10,706 bases of DNA from an uncultured bacterium (GTDB lineage: Bacteria > Verrucomicrobiota > Lentisphaeria > Victivallales > UBA1829): positions 1 to 10,706 of the forward strand of contig URNE01000042.1 of assembly GCA_900549045.1 (NCBI GenBank). The letters run 5' to 3'. A program made the position numbers and the translations under genes. This document shows, in pieces, positions 1-6,512 of this stretch (the first letter of the stretch is position 1; every line of letters begins with the position of its first letter). The notes under the pieces are model-generated. The model was not told where the DNA came from, made no database searches, and saw only the letters and a program-made list of their open reading frames with translations.

Positions 1-255
1 CCCCAGCCCCTCTCCCAGCAGGAAGTGGACTACATTATGATGCAGACCGCTGAGCCGGAAGAGAAGGCGAAACCGAAAATTCAGTACGAAATCGGTGAAA
101 CAGTGCGAATCAAAGACGGCGCTTTCGAAAACTTCGAAGGCATCGTTCGCAAAATCGACGCGGAGCGCGGCAAACTCGAATTGGAAGTCTCCATTTTCGG
201 ACGCTCAACTCCCGTGGAATTGGAATTCTGGCAGGTCGTTCGCGAACAATTATAA
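1..255 (+). CDS. nusG: Transcription termination/antitermination factor NusG, C-terminal part (5' end outside window)
   Basis: The open frame enters from the left edge in frame 1 and ends at TAA 253-255, leaving 84 residues. The visible part is a short Glu/Lys-rich linker followed by a KOW domain with the segment GETVRIKDGAFENFEGIVRK and the closing pattern FGRSTPVELEF, both typical of NusG. The N-terminal NGN domain, which binds the RNA polymerase clamp, lies upstream of the window. In this family the KOW domain contacts ribosomal protein S10 or Rho, linking transcription to translation or termination. Position directly upstream of rplK is the standard bacterial order (secE-nusG-rplK). No terminator-like hairpin with a T run follows the stop, so read-through into rplK is possible alongside initiation from the candidate promoter that overlaps the nusG end. 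Confidence 0.95.
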   Translation, partial: PQPLSQQEVDYIMMQTAEPEEKAKPKIQYEIGETVRIKDGAFENFEGIVRKIDAERGKLELEVSIFGRSTPVELEFWQVVREQL

Positions 256-256
256 T
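228..256 (+). promoter_or_regulatory. Candidate sigma70-type promoter for the rplK operon
   Basis: A perfect TATAAT (251-256) overlaps the nusG stop codon. CTGGCA (228-233) lies exactly 17 bases upstream and matches four of six positions of TTGACA. Transcription would start near 263 and give a leader of about 87 bases before rplK, containing the proposed L1 site. In E. coli a promoter for rplKA also lies between nusG and rplK, so the location is expected. The -35 is mediocre and falls in coding sequence. The call rests on consensus matching only. Confidence 0.45.
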
Positions 257-270
257 GTTCGGTTCGAAGA

Positions 271-290
271 GTCGTTAATATAATAATGAC
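271..290 (+). other. Leader hairpin upstream of the L1 site
   Basis: GTCGTTA (271-277) can pair with TAATGAC (284-290), giving seven pairs including one G-U wobble around a six-base loop. No T run follows, so this is not an intrinsic terminator. If transcription starts near 263, it would be the first structure of the rplK leader RNA, five bases ahead of the L1-like stem. Confidence 0.35.
279..284 (+). promoter_or_regulatory. Second possible -10 hexamer in the nusG-rplK gap
   Basis: A second exact TATAAT sits in the A+T-rich run around 275-287. No good -35 lies 16-18 bases upstream (the sequence there is about TGTTCG). A start from here, near 291, would begin right at the edge of the L1-site stem. 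The hexamer may instead be chance, or simply the loop of the hairpin at 271-290. Confidence 0.2.
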
Positions 291-295
291 GTCGT

Positions 296-330
296 AGCGT
301 GGGAGAGATCCTGACCTCTCTGACCACGTT
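296..330 (+). promoter_or_regulatory. Putative ribosomal protein L1 binding site in the rplK leader (autoregulatory operator)
   Basis: The RNA can fold into a lower stem, AGCGTGG (296-302) with CCACGTT (324-330), and an upper stem, GAGAG (303-307) with CTCTC (316-320). The stems are separated by an asymmetric three-base bulge TGA (321-323) and capped by an eight-base loop. The GTGGGAG 5' strand, two short helices and one-sided internal loop match the known L1 recognition element. That element mimics the L1 site of 23S rRNA (helix 76 region) and is used for feedback repression of the L11-L1 operon in many bacteria and archaea. It ends 10 bases before the rplK GGAGG, so bound L1 could hinder initiation, with repression passing to rplA by coupling. 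Structure is seen directly; binding is inferred. Confidence 0.7.
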
Positions 331-339
331 TACGGAAAC

Positions 340-344
340 GGAGG
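340..344 (+). promoter_or_regulatory. Shine-Dalgarno of rplK, fixes the ATG start at 350
   Basis: GGAGG lies five bases before ATG 350. The same frame is open from a GTG at 299, but that codon lies inside the proposed L1 stem, lacks a ribosome binding site, and would add 17 residues absent from the L11 family. The start at 350 gives the canonical MAKKV N-terminus. Confidence 0.85.
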
Positions 345-349
345 AACAA

Positions 350-778
350 ATGGCGAAAAAGGTGACAGCGGAGATTCGTTTGCAGATTCCCGCCGGCGCA
401 GCTAATCCGGCACCCCCTGTGGGTCCCGCGCTTGGCCAGGCCGGTGTGAACATCATGGGATTCTGCAAGGAATTCAATGCCGCAACACAGTCGCAGGCCG
501 GAATGATCATTCCGGTTGTGATCACAGTCTACCAGGACCGCTCATTTACGTTTGTGACCAAGTCTCCCCCGGCGGCCGTTCTGATCAAGAAGGTTGCCGG
601 ACTGGCTGGCGGATCTCACAATCCCGGACGCGAAAGCGCCGGCAAGATCACCATCAGTCAGATCAAGCAGATCGTCCAGACGAAAAAGAGCGACATCAAC
701 GCCCGCAGTGAAGAAGCCGCGATCAAAATCATCGCCGGCACTGCTCGCAGTATGGGAGTTGAGGTGATCGATGGCTAA
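350..778 (+). CDS. rplK: 50S ribosomal protein L11
   Basis: This encodes 142 residues, the standard L11 length. The N-terminal domain contains NPAPPVGPALGQAGVNIMGF, including Pro22 and Pro26 at the hinge where thiopeptides such as thiostrepton act together with 23S rRNA. The C-terminal rRNA-binding domain ends in the conserved pattern AAIKIIAGTARSMGVEV. L11 binds the GTPase-associated centre at the base of the L10-L12 stalk and, in species with RelA, helps stringent signalling. The start follows a GGAGG five bases upstream. The gene overlaps rplA by eight bases, which suggests translational coupling. Expression is probably repressed by L1 through the leader structure upstream. No substitutions at the classic thiopeptide-resistance prolines are seen. 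Confidence 0.98.
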   Translation: MAKKVTAEIRLQIPAGAANPAPPVGPALGQAGVNIMGFCKEFNAATQSQAGMIIPVVITVYQDRSFTFVTKSPPAAVLIKKVAGLAGGSHNPGRESAGKITISQIKQIVQTKKSDINARSEEAAIKIIAGTARSMGVEVIDG

Positions 779-1481
779 GAGAAGCAAACTCTACAAATCC
801 CAAATTGCCAAGTACGACAAACAGACGGTCTACTCTCTCATCGAAGCGCTGAAGACATTGAAAGACATGCCGGCAGTGAAGTTCGATCAGACCGTTGAAC
901 TGTCCTTCAAGCTTGGTGTGGACCCGAAGCAGACGGATCAGACCGTCCGCGGTGCGGTTCCCCTGCCGAAAGGCACCGGCAAGAAGGTCGTCGTTACTGT
1001 CATCGCTGATGACGAGGCACTGAAACAGCAGGCGGTCGACGCCGGCGCGGATTTCGTCGGATTCGACGATATCATCGCCAAAATCAAAGGCGGCTGGGTG
1101 GACTTCGACGTCCTCATTGCCACGCCGTCCGCGATGAGTCAGATCCGTCCGCTGGGTCGTCAGCTCGGTCCGAAAGGCCTGATGCCGAACCCGAAGACCG
1201 GTACCGTTACCGAGAAGATCGGTCACGCGGTCGCGGAGGCGAAAGCCGGACGAGTTGAATTCCGTGCCGACAAGGGCGCCTGCGTGCAGGTTCCCTGCGG
1301 AAAGCTCTCGTTTTCCGCCGAAGACCTTGCAGAAAACTGCACGGCGATCATCAAGGCGATCATCAAGGCGAAACCGGCTTCCGCGAAGGGTGTGTACATT
1401 CAGAGCTGCACCCTTTCCGCGACCATGACGCCGGGAATCAAAGTTGAAACCCGCGACATCGCGAAGGAGATGGCACAATGA
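771..1481 (+). CDS. rplA: 50S ribosomal protein L1
   Basis: This encodes 236 residues, close to the E. coli length of 234. The family signature LGRQLGPKGLMPNPKTGTV lies at about residues 128-146 in domain II. Domain I is formed by the N- and C-terminal parts, with the C-terminal segment KGVYIQSCTLSATMTPGIKV matching the family. L1 forms the mobile stalk beside the E site and assists release of deacylated tRNA. It is also the likely repressor of its own operon by binding the leader RNA before rplK. ATG 771 has GAGG (761-764) six bases upstream and overlaps the rplK end by eight bases. The stop TGA shares ATGA with the rplJ start, so rplA and rplJ are directly coupled. Confidence 0.98.
   Translation: MAKRSKLYKSQIAKYDKQTVYSLIEALKTLKDMPAVKFDQTVELSFKLGVDPKQTDQTVRGAVPLPKGTGKKVVVTVIADDEALKQQAVDAGADFVGFDDIIAKIKGGWVDFDVLIATPSAMSQIRPLGRQLGPKGLMPNPKTGTVTEKIGHAVAEAKAGRVEFRADKGACVQVPCGKLSFSAEDLAENCTAIIKAIIKAKPASAKGVYIQSCTLSATMTPGIKVETRDIAKEMAQ
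1452..1469 (+). promoter_or_regulatory. Small hairpin abutting the rplJ Shine-Dalgarno
   Basis: CGCG (1452-1455) and CGCG (1460-1463) can form a four-pair all-G/C stem with an ACAT loop inside the last codons of rplA. The rplJ ribosome binding site AAGGAG (1464-1469) follows with no gap, eight bases before ATG 1478. Ribosomes finishing rplA would open the hairpin. This could help coupling, but a stem this short is easily chance. Confidence 0.25.
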
Positions 1482-2005
1482 GACCGGAAAAAATCCAGCT
1501 CGCCAATGATATCGCAAACCTGATCGTCGGGTCCCAGTATGTCTACTTCATCTCCTACAAGGGACTGAAGAACAGGGAACTCAACCAGTTCCGCGACAAA
1601 CTGTTCGATGCCGGAGCTGTCTGCCACGTCCTCAAGAACCGCATGGTTCGCAAGGTCGCGGAACTGAACGGCCTGGAAGTCCTCGCAAATGCCAAGATCA
1701 CCGGCGACACCGCTGTCGTTGTTGGTCAGGGCGATGCGAGTGCGGTGGCGAAAGTCATTGATGATTTCACAACCTCCACAAAGGGTGTGATCGCTCCGAA
1801 GTGCGGTTACTTCGAGGGCGCGATGTTGACCGATTCCGAAGTCAAGGCGATTGCGTCTATGCCTTCGAAAGATCAGCTGCGTGCGCAGCTGCTTGGACTC
1901 CTTGTTGCTGTACCGACTGGCTTGGTCAGAGTGCTTAACGCCAAGGCTTCCAGCATCGTCAACGTCATTAACGCTTACAAAAACAAGCTTGAAGAAGCAA
2001 ACTGA
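1478..2005 (+). CDS. rplJ: 50S ribosomal protein L10 (stalk base)
   Basis: This encodes 175 residues, within the usual L10 range. The N-terminal globular rRNA-binding domain shows the family pattern of an early VYFISYKGLKNRELNQFR segment followed by HVLKNRMVRKV. The region LPAL/MPSKDQLRAQLLGLL-type and the final helix SSIVNVINAYKNKLEEAN correspond to the C-terminal part that docks L7/L12 dimers. L10 anchors the stalk on 23S rRNA beside L11. ATG 1478 lies within the ATGA overlap with rplA and is preceded by AAGGAG at 1464-1469. In E. coli an L10-binding leader and a promoter precede rplJ. Here no intergenic sequence exists, so control must come from upstream or from sequence inside rplA. Confidence 0.97.
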   Translation: MRPEKIQLANDIANLIVGSQYVYFISYKGLKNRELNQFRDKLFDAGAVCHVLKNRMVRKVAELNGLEVLANAKITGDTAVVVGQGDASAVAKVIDDFTTSTKGVIAPKCGYFEGAMLTDSEVKAIASMPSKDQLRAQLLGLLVAVPTGLVRVLNAKASSIVNVINAYKNKLEEAN

Positions 2006-2043
2006 ACAGAAGTTCAATTACAAAATATACGGAGGACAATATA

Positions 2044-2454
2044 ATGTCTGAGCAGGCAAATGTGGAAGTTTCGCAGGAAATGGAGCAGTTCATCTCCTAC
2101 GTTGAGAAGCTCTCGGTTCTTGAGCTCTCCAAACTCGTTAAAGCGTTGGAAGAACGCCTCGGCGTGAGCGCTGCGGCTCCGGTCGCCGTTGCTGCGGCTC
2201 CGGCTGCTGCCGGTGCGGCTCCTGCCGCTGCTGCTGAAGAGCAGACTGAATTCACGGTCGTTCTCGCCGATGCCGGCGCCAGCAAGATCAACGTCATCAA
2301 GGAAGTCCGCGCCATCACCGGTCTCGGTCTCAAAGACGCCAAGGATCTCGTTGAAGCCGCTCCGAAGGCTGTCAAAGAAGGCGTTTCCAAAGAAGACGCT
2401 CAGAAGATCAAGGAGCAGCTTGAGGCTGCGGGTGCCAAGGTCGAGGTCAAGTAA
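2044..2454 (+). CDS. rplL: 50S ribosomal protein L7/L12
   Basis: This encodes 136 residues, somewhat longer than the 121 of E. coli because of a longer N-terminus and hinge. Residues about 10-42 form the dimerisation and L10-binding helices. Residues about 43-66 are an Ala/Pro/Gly/Val-rich flexible hinge. The rest is the factor-binding domain, with the hallmark INVIKEVRAITGLGLKDAKD and the ending GAKVEVK. Several dimers sit on each L10 and recruit initiation and elongation GTPases. GGAGG (2031-2035) lies eight bases before the ATG, a strong site that fits the need for several L12 copies per ribosome. The 38-base gap after rplJ shows no terminator. The gene is followed by tandem hairpins that probably reduce transcription into rpoB. 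Confidence 0.98.
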   Translation: MSEQANVEVSQEMEQFISYVEKLSVLELSKLVKALEERLGVSAAAPVAVAAAPAAAGAAPAAAAEEQTEFTVVLADAGASKINVIKEVRAITGLGLKDAKDLVEAAPKAVKEGVSKEDAQKIKEQLEAAGAKVEVK

Positions 2455-2477
2455 TTGCCTCGCATCTGGTATCTGTA

Positions 2478-2549
2478 TTAAGACTTGATGATTACGGTGG
2501 GGAAATTCCCGGGAGGAAGCCCCCGCCGTTTTCTGCGTCTTAAATCATC
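2478..2549 (+). terminator. Attenuator-like structured element after rplL (first hairpin with alternative flanking helices)
   Basis: ACGGTGGGG (2494-2502) pairs with CCCCGCCGT (2521-2529), giving nine pairs including one wobble. An inner TTCC/GGAA helix (2506-2509 with 2515-2518) can extend it. TTTT (2529-2532) follows, as in a short-tract intrinsic terminator. Two further perfect seven-pair helices can close around it: TTAAGAC (2478-2484) with GTCTTAA (2537-2543), or GATGATT (2487-2493) with AATCATC (2543-2549). These two cross each other, so they exclude one another unless a pseudoknot forms. In E. coli the rplL-rpoB gap holds a partial attenuator and an RNase III site, and this element could serve similarly. 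Confidence 0.6.
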
Positions 2550-2550
2550 C

Positions 2551-2582
2551 CCTGCGATGCGGTCTCCGCACCGCAGGATTTT
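2551..2582 (+). terminator. Second intrinsic-terminator-like hairpin between rplL and rpoB
   Basis: CCTGCG (2551-2556) pairs with CGCAGG (2572-2577), and TGCGG (2558-2562) pairs with CCGCA (2566-2570). Together they make an 11-pair stem with one A-C mismatch and a three-base TCT loop. ATTTT (2578-2582) follows at once. This is the standard layout of a Rho-independent terminator with a short T tract, so termination is probably partial. No convincing promoter lies between it and rpoB, so rpoB transcription likely depends on read-through. Confidence 0.65.
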
Positions 2583-2648
2583 GTCACATTGAAGATCACC
2601 CGATTTTTTGTGTGAACCGCTTACAACAGCTCCTCTCGAATCATTAGC

Positions 2649-2655
2649 AAGGTGG
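2649..2655 (+). promoter_or_regulatory. Shine-Dalgarno of rpoB, fixes the ATG start at 2661
   Basis: AAGGTGG lies five bases before ATG 2661. An in-frame GTG at 2652 overlaps this site and has no ribosome binding site of its own at a suitable distance, so it is unlikely to be the start. Starting at 2661 gives the N-terminus MPERVNFGKL. Confidence 0.75.
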
Positions 2656-2660
2656 AATCA

Positions 2661-5600
2661 ATGCCTGAACGTGTGAATTTCGGAAAATTGAAGGACGTGC
2701 TGGAAATACCGGACCTCATCGGTATTCAGATCGACTCCTATAAATCTTTCCTGCAGCTCGACGTCCCGGAAGACCAGCGTAAAAACCAGGGTCTCCAGGA
2801 GGTTTTCAACGAAGTCTTCCCAATCGAAAGTTTTGACAAACAGATGGTCCTGGAGTTCGTCTCCTATTCCCTGGGCCTTCCGAAGCAGGATACCGTTGAC
2901 TGCATCAAAGACGGAAATACTTACAGCGCCTCGCTTCATGTTGATTTCAGATTTAAAAACAAAGACGCCATTGTAAATGAAAATGTCTATATCGGTGAAA
3001 TCCCGATGATGACCGAACGCGGCACTTTCATTATCAACGGCGCGGAGCGCGTTATCATCAGCCAGCTGCACAGATCTCCGGGCATCTGCTTCGAGAAGAC
3101 CCGTCACTCCAGCGGAAGAACGCTCTTCTCCTACAGAATCATTCCGGACCGCGGCTCCTGGATGGAAGTCCAGTTCGATATCAATGACCTGATCTATATT
3201 TACCTCGACCGCAAGCGCAGACGCCGCAAGTTCCTCATCACAACTTTCCTTCGCGCAATCGGTTACGACACCAACCGGGACATCATCGGTTCCGCTTACG
3301 AACTCAAGACCATGACGCCGGGCCAGCTCCTCAAGCAGGATGACATCTCGGCTTATTATACCTTTGAACCCGTACTTGATTCCAACGGGGTCACTGTCGT
3401 TCAGGAATTTCTCCAGCTCAACGAATCCCATGTCAAATCCATGGTTGAAGCAAAAATCAAAAACGTTGAGCTCGCGTACATCCCCGATGGAGATTCCTAT
3501 CTGATCAACTGTCTCCAGCGCGATCCGGCCCACACTCCGGACGACGCCCTCAAGGAGATTTACCGCAGAATGCGTCCCGGCGATCCCCCGAGCGTCACCA
3601 ACTCGAAGCAGCTCCTCAAGAGACTTTTCTTCGACGTCAAACGCTATGACCTCGGCATGGTCGGTCGTTACAAACTCAATGAGCGCCTGAAAATCGATGT
3701 TCCGCTGAACGAGCGCATCCTCGACAAGGTTGATCTCATGGAGGCGACCAAGTCTCTTATGAAGCTTCGCAGCAACACGGGCGGTCACACCGATGACATC
3801 GACCACCTGGGAAGCCGCCGCGTGAGAACCGTCGGCGAACTGCTTCAGAACCATTGCCGCGTCGGACTCCTCCGCACGGAACGTCTGATCCGCGAGCGCA
3901 TGGCACTGCTGAATTCCGATGACACCGGAACGACTCCGTCGAAGCTCATCAACCAGAAGGCGTTTGCCGGAGTGATCCGTGACTTCTTTGCCCGCAACCA
4001 GCTTTCGCAGTTCATGGATCAGGTCAACCCGCTTTCCGAGCTGACCAACAAGCGCCGTCTCTCCGCTCTCGGACCCGGCGGTCTGAGCCGCGAACGCGCA
4101 GGATTTGAAGTCCGCGACGTTCACAACAGCCATTACGGACGTATCTGCCCGATTGAAACTCCTGAAGGTCCGAACATCGGCCTTATTTCGTCGCTCTCGC
4201 TCTATGCGAAGATCAACGAATTCGGTTTCCTCGAAACCCCGTACCGCCGCGTGGAAAACTGCCATGTCTCCGATCAGATTGATTATCTTTCCGCCGACAA
4301 GGAAGAGCATTTCGTGATCGCGCAGGCAAACGCTCCGCTCGACGAAAACAACAATTTCATCAACCCGACCGTGATGTCCCGTCTGATGGGCGAGCCGGCC
4401 GAGCGTCCGCGCGAAGATGTTCAGTATATGGACGTCTCCCCGAAACAGCTCGTCAGCGCCGCCGCAGGACTTGTTCCGTTCCTGGAACACGACGATGCGA
4501 ACCGCGCTCTGATGGGGTCGAATATGCAGCGCCAGGCCGTTCCGCTGATGGTGACGGAGTCGCCGTATGTCGGAACCGGTCTTGAAAAGAAAGTCGCATT
4601 CGATTCCCGCGCGGTTACCGCGTCCAGGACGAACGGTATCGTTGCGGAGGTTTCCGCCGCAGAGGTTGTCGTGACAACCGACGGCAAGACGAGAAAAGAG
4701 ACTTCCGATCCGAATCCGGCGGTTTACCGCATGGTCAAGTTTCTGCGTAGCAACGCCGGAACCTGCGTCAATCAGCGTCCGATCGTCCGCAGCGGTCAGG
4801 TCGTCAGGATCGGCGATGCGATCGCCGACGGTTCCGCAACCGATCACGGGGAACTTGCTCTCGGCAAGAACGTTTTCGTGGCGTTCATGCCGTGGTGCGG
4901 ATACAACTTCGAAGACGCCATCGTGCTCAGCGAACGTCTTGTGAAAGAGGACGTTTACACCAGCGTTCATGTGGATGAATTCGAGATCACCAGCCGCGAG
5001 ACCAAACTCGGACCGGAGGAGATCACACGCGACATCCCGAACGTCAGCGATGAGGTTCTCCGCAACCTCGGCCCCGACGGAGTTGTCCGTCTCGGCGCCG
5101 AAGTCAAACCGGGCGACATTCTCGTCGGCAAGATCACCCCGAAATCCGAAACGGAACTCGCTCCGGAAGAGCGTCTGCTCCGTGCGATTTTCGGTGAAAA
5201 GGCCGCGGACGTCAAGGATTCCAGCCTGGTCGTCCCGAGCGGCAAGGGCGGTATTGTGATGGACGTCCGCGTGGAACACGCGAAGGATCCGTCCAGACAG
5301 TCCATGACCAAATCTGAGCGGCGCAAACAGATCAAGCACAGCAAGGATCAGTACAAGGAACAGTACACGGTTCTGATCGATGAGATGACCGAGAAGCTCG
5401 AAGCTGTTCTGAACGGCCAGAAACTTCCGTGTCCGATCTACGACACCTCGTCCTCGCGCGACGATGTGATTCTTGTTTCGGCGAACCGCAAGGTTACGAC
5501 CGCTTCGATCGCAAAACTCGCGAACAAGTACGATTCCTACCGTATGGAAGACTGCGAGATCAAGCATACGATTGACGAGATTATCGGCTCCTACAAATCG

Positions 5601-6512
5601 CGCTTTGAAAGCATCGAGCGCATGAAGGCCGAATCCATTGACGCTCTTGAGAACGGCGACGGTGACGATCTCGGCGCGATCAAGAAAGTCAAGGTTTACA
5701 TTGCTTCCAAGCGCAAAGTCCAGGTCGGCGACAAGATGGCGGGACGTCACGGAAACAAGGGTATCGTTTCCCGAATCGTTCCGGTTGAAGACATGCCGTT
5801 CCTGCCCGACGGCACGCCGGTCGATATCGTCCTGAATCCGCTGGGTGTGCCGTCCCGAATGAACGTCGGACAGGTTCTTGAAACACACCTCGGCTGGGCG
5901 GCCAAGATGCTCGGCTTCAAAGCCGCGACTCCGGTGTTCGACGGTGTGACGGAAGAGATCATCGTTGACATGATGAAGAAAGCCAACGAGAAGATCACCG
6001 AAAAGACCGGCGAGGACTTCAAGTGGGGCTTCCGCGAGATCAACGGCGAACGTGTGTTTGACGGCAAGACCGATCTTTACGACGGACGTACCGGAAACAA
6101 GTTCGACCAGCGCGTCATGGTCGGTCAGATCTACATGCTGAAACTCGACCACCTGGTTGCGAACAAGATTCACGCGCGTTCGGTCGGACCGTACTCGCTG
6201 GTCACCCAGCAGCCTCTGGGCGGCAAAGCTCAGCACGGCGGACAGCGTTTCGGCGAAATGGAAGTGTGGGCGCTCGAAGCTTACGGCGCGGCGCACACCC
6301 TTCAGGAAATGCTTACCGTCAAGAGCGACGACGTTTCCGGAAGAGCGAAGATTTACGAATCCATTGTCAAGGGACAGAATGTCCTGGAGGCCGGTCGTCC
6401 GGAATCCTTCAACGTTCTGCTTAAGGAAATGCAGAGTCTCGGCTTGGATGTACGAACTGTCAAACACTCGGAATTACCGAAGAATGAAACAGCCGGAGGG
6501 ACTGAACAGTGA
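2661..6512 (+). CDS. rpoB: DNA-directed RNA polymerase subunit beta
   Basis: This encodes 1283 residues, against 1342 in E. coli. Landmarks in order are as follows. The N-terminal lobe has the HRSPG motif. The rifampicin-binding cluster is at about 444-470 (QLSQFMDQ, KRRLSALGPGGL), followed by EVRDVHNSHYGRICPIETPE. A charged, probably coiled-coil insertion lies at about 872-1008, where E. coli carries SI2. The active-site segment GDKMAGRHGNKG has Lys1025 and Lys1033, equivalent to E. coli Lys1065 and Lys1073. The C-terminal clamp segment is GQRFGEMEVWALEAYGAAHT. With beta' it forms the catalytic cleft that binds DNA, RNA and NTPs. Residue 463 is Asn where E. coli has His526. TTA, CTA and TCA codons are absent from the start to about 6467. 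The stop lies within a GTGA overlap with rpoC. Confidence 0.99.
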   Translation: MPERVNFGKLKDVLEIPDLIGIQIDSYKSFLQLDVPEDQRKNQGLQEVFNEVFPIESFDKQMVLEFVSYSLGLPKQDTVDCIKDGNTYSASLHVDFRFKNKDAIVNENVYIGEIPMMTERGTFIINGAERVIISQLHRSPGICFEKTRHSSGRTLFSYRIIPDRGSWMEVQFDINDLIYIYLDRKRRRRKFLITTFLRAIGYDTNRDIIGSAYELKTMTPGQLLKQDDISAYYTFEPVLDSNGVTVVQEFLQLNESHVKSMVEAKIKNVELAYIPDGDSYLINCLQRDPAHTPDDALKEIYRRMRPGDPPSVTNSKQLLKRLFFDVKRYDLGMVGRYKLNERLKIDVPLNERILDKVDLMEATKSLMKLRSNTGGHTDDIDHLGSRRVRTVGELLQNHCRVGLLRTERLIRERMALLNSDDTGTTPSKLINQKAFAGVIRDFFARNQLSQFMDQVNPLSELTNKRRLSALGPGGLSRERAGFEVRDVHNSHYGRICPIETPEGPNIGLISSLSLYAKINEFGFLETPYRRVENCHVSDQIDYLSADKEEHFVIAQANAPLDENNNFINPTVMSRLMGEPAERPREDVQYMDVSPKQLVSAAAGLVPFLEHDDANRALMGSNMQRQAVPLMVTESPYVGTGLEKKVAFDSRAVTASRTNGIVAEVSAAEVVVTTDGKTRKETSDPNPAVYRMVKFLRSNAGTCVNQRPIVRSGQVVRIGDAIADGSATDHGELALGKNVFVAFMPWCGYNFEDAIVLSERLVKEDVYTSVHVDEFEITSRETKLGPEEITRDIPNVSDEVLRNLGPDGVVRLGAEVKPGDILVGKITPKSETELAPEERLLRAIFGEKAADVKDSSLVVPSGKGGIVMDVRVEHAKDPSRQSMTKSERRKQIKHSKDQYKEQYTVLIDEMTEKLEAVLNGQKLPCPIYDTSSSRDDVILVSANRKVTTASIAKLANKYDSYRMEDCEIKHTIDEIIGSYKSRFESIERMKAESIDALENGDGDDLGAIKKVKVYIASKRKVQVGDKMAGRHGNKGIVSRIVPVEDMPFLPDGTPVDIVLNPLGVPSRMNVGQVLETHLGWAAKMLGFKAATPVFDGVTEEIIVDMMKKANEKITEKTGEDFKWGFREINGERVFDGKTDLYDGRTGNKFDQRVMVGQIYMLKLDHLVANKIHARSVGPYSLVTQQPLGGKAQHGGQRFGEMEVWALEAYGAAHTLQEMLTVKSDDVSGRAKIYESIVKGQNVLEAGRPESFNVLLKEMQSLGLDVRTVKHSELPKNETAGGTEQ
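6495..6500 (+). promoter_or_regulatory. Shine-Dalgarno of rpoC inside the rpoB end, fixes a GTG start at 6509
   Basis: GGAGGG lies eight bases before GTG 6509, whose last two bases are shared with the rpoB TGA (GTGA). The next in-frame ATG is more than 100 codons downstream, beyond the zinc-binding cysteines, so the GTG is the only sensible start. The arrangement predicts that ribosomes ending rpoB reinitiate on rpoC, giving balanced subunit amounts. Confidence 0.85.

Noticed and set aside
299..349. Earlier GTG start for rplK at 299
   Set aside because: It would add 17 residues not found in L11, has no ribosome binding site, and lies in the proposed L1 stem. ATG 350 has a good GGAGG.
729..2017. 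Minus-strand open frames of 262 and 205 codons opposite rplA and rplJ
   Set aside because: Both are codon-aligned shadows of the ribosomal protein genes and have no family resemblance.
2006..2043. Regulatory element in the rplJ-rplL gap
   Set aside because: The 38 A+T-rich bases contain a strong Shine-Dalgarno but no promoter pair or stem that I could support.
2604..2609. Six-T run as a third intrinsic terminator
   Set aside because: No stable stem lies directly before it. The nearest strong hairpin ends 27 bases upstream, and the TCACA/TGTGA pair around it is only five pairs with a 22-base loop.
2652..2660. Earlier GTG start for rpoB at 2652
   Set aside because: The GTG overlaps the AAGGTGG that serves ATG 2661, and no other Shine-Dalgarno is placed for it.
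2581..2660. A separate rpoB promoter using TTGTCA at 2581-2586
   Set aside because: The -35 matches well, but 16-18 bases downstream there is only a T run and no -10-like hexamer. I also tried other spacings up to the start codon without success.
2658..6467. A 1269-codon open frame on the minus strand opposite rpoB
   Set aside because: It is exactly codon-aligned with rpoB and open only because rpoB lacks TTA, CTA and TCA. Its translation shows no recognisable domain, while the sense strand is an unmistakable RpoB.
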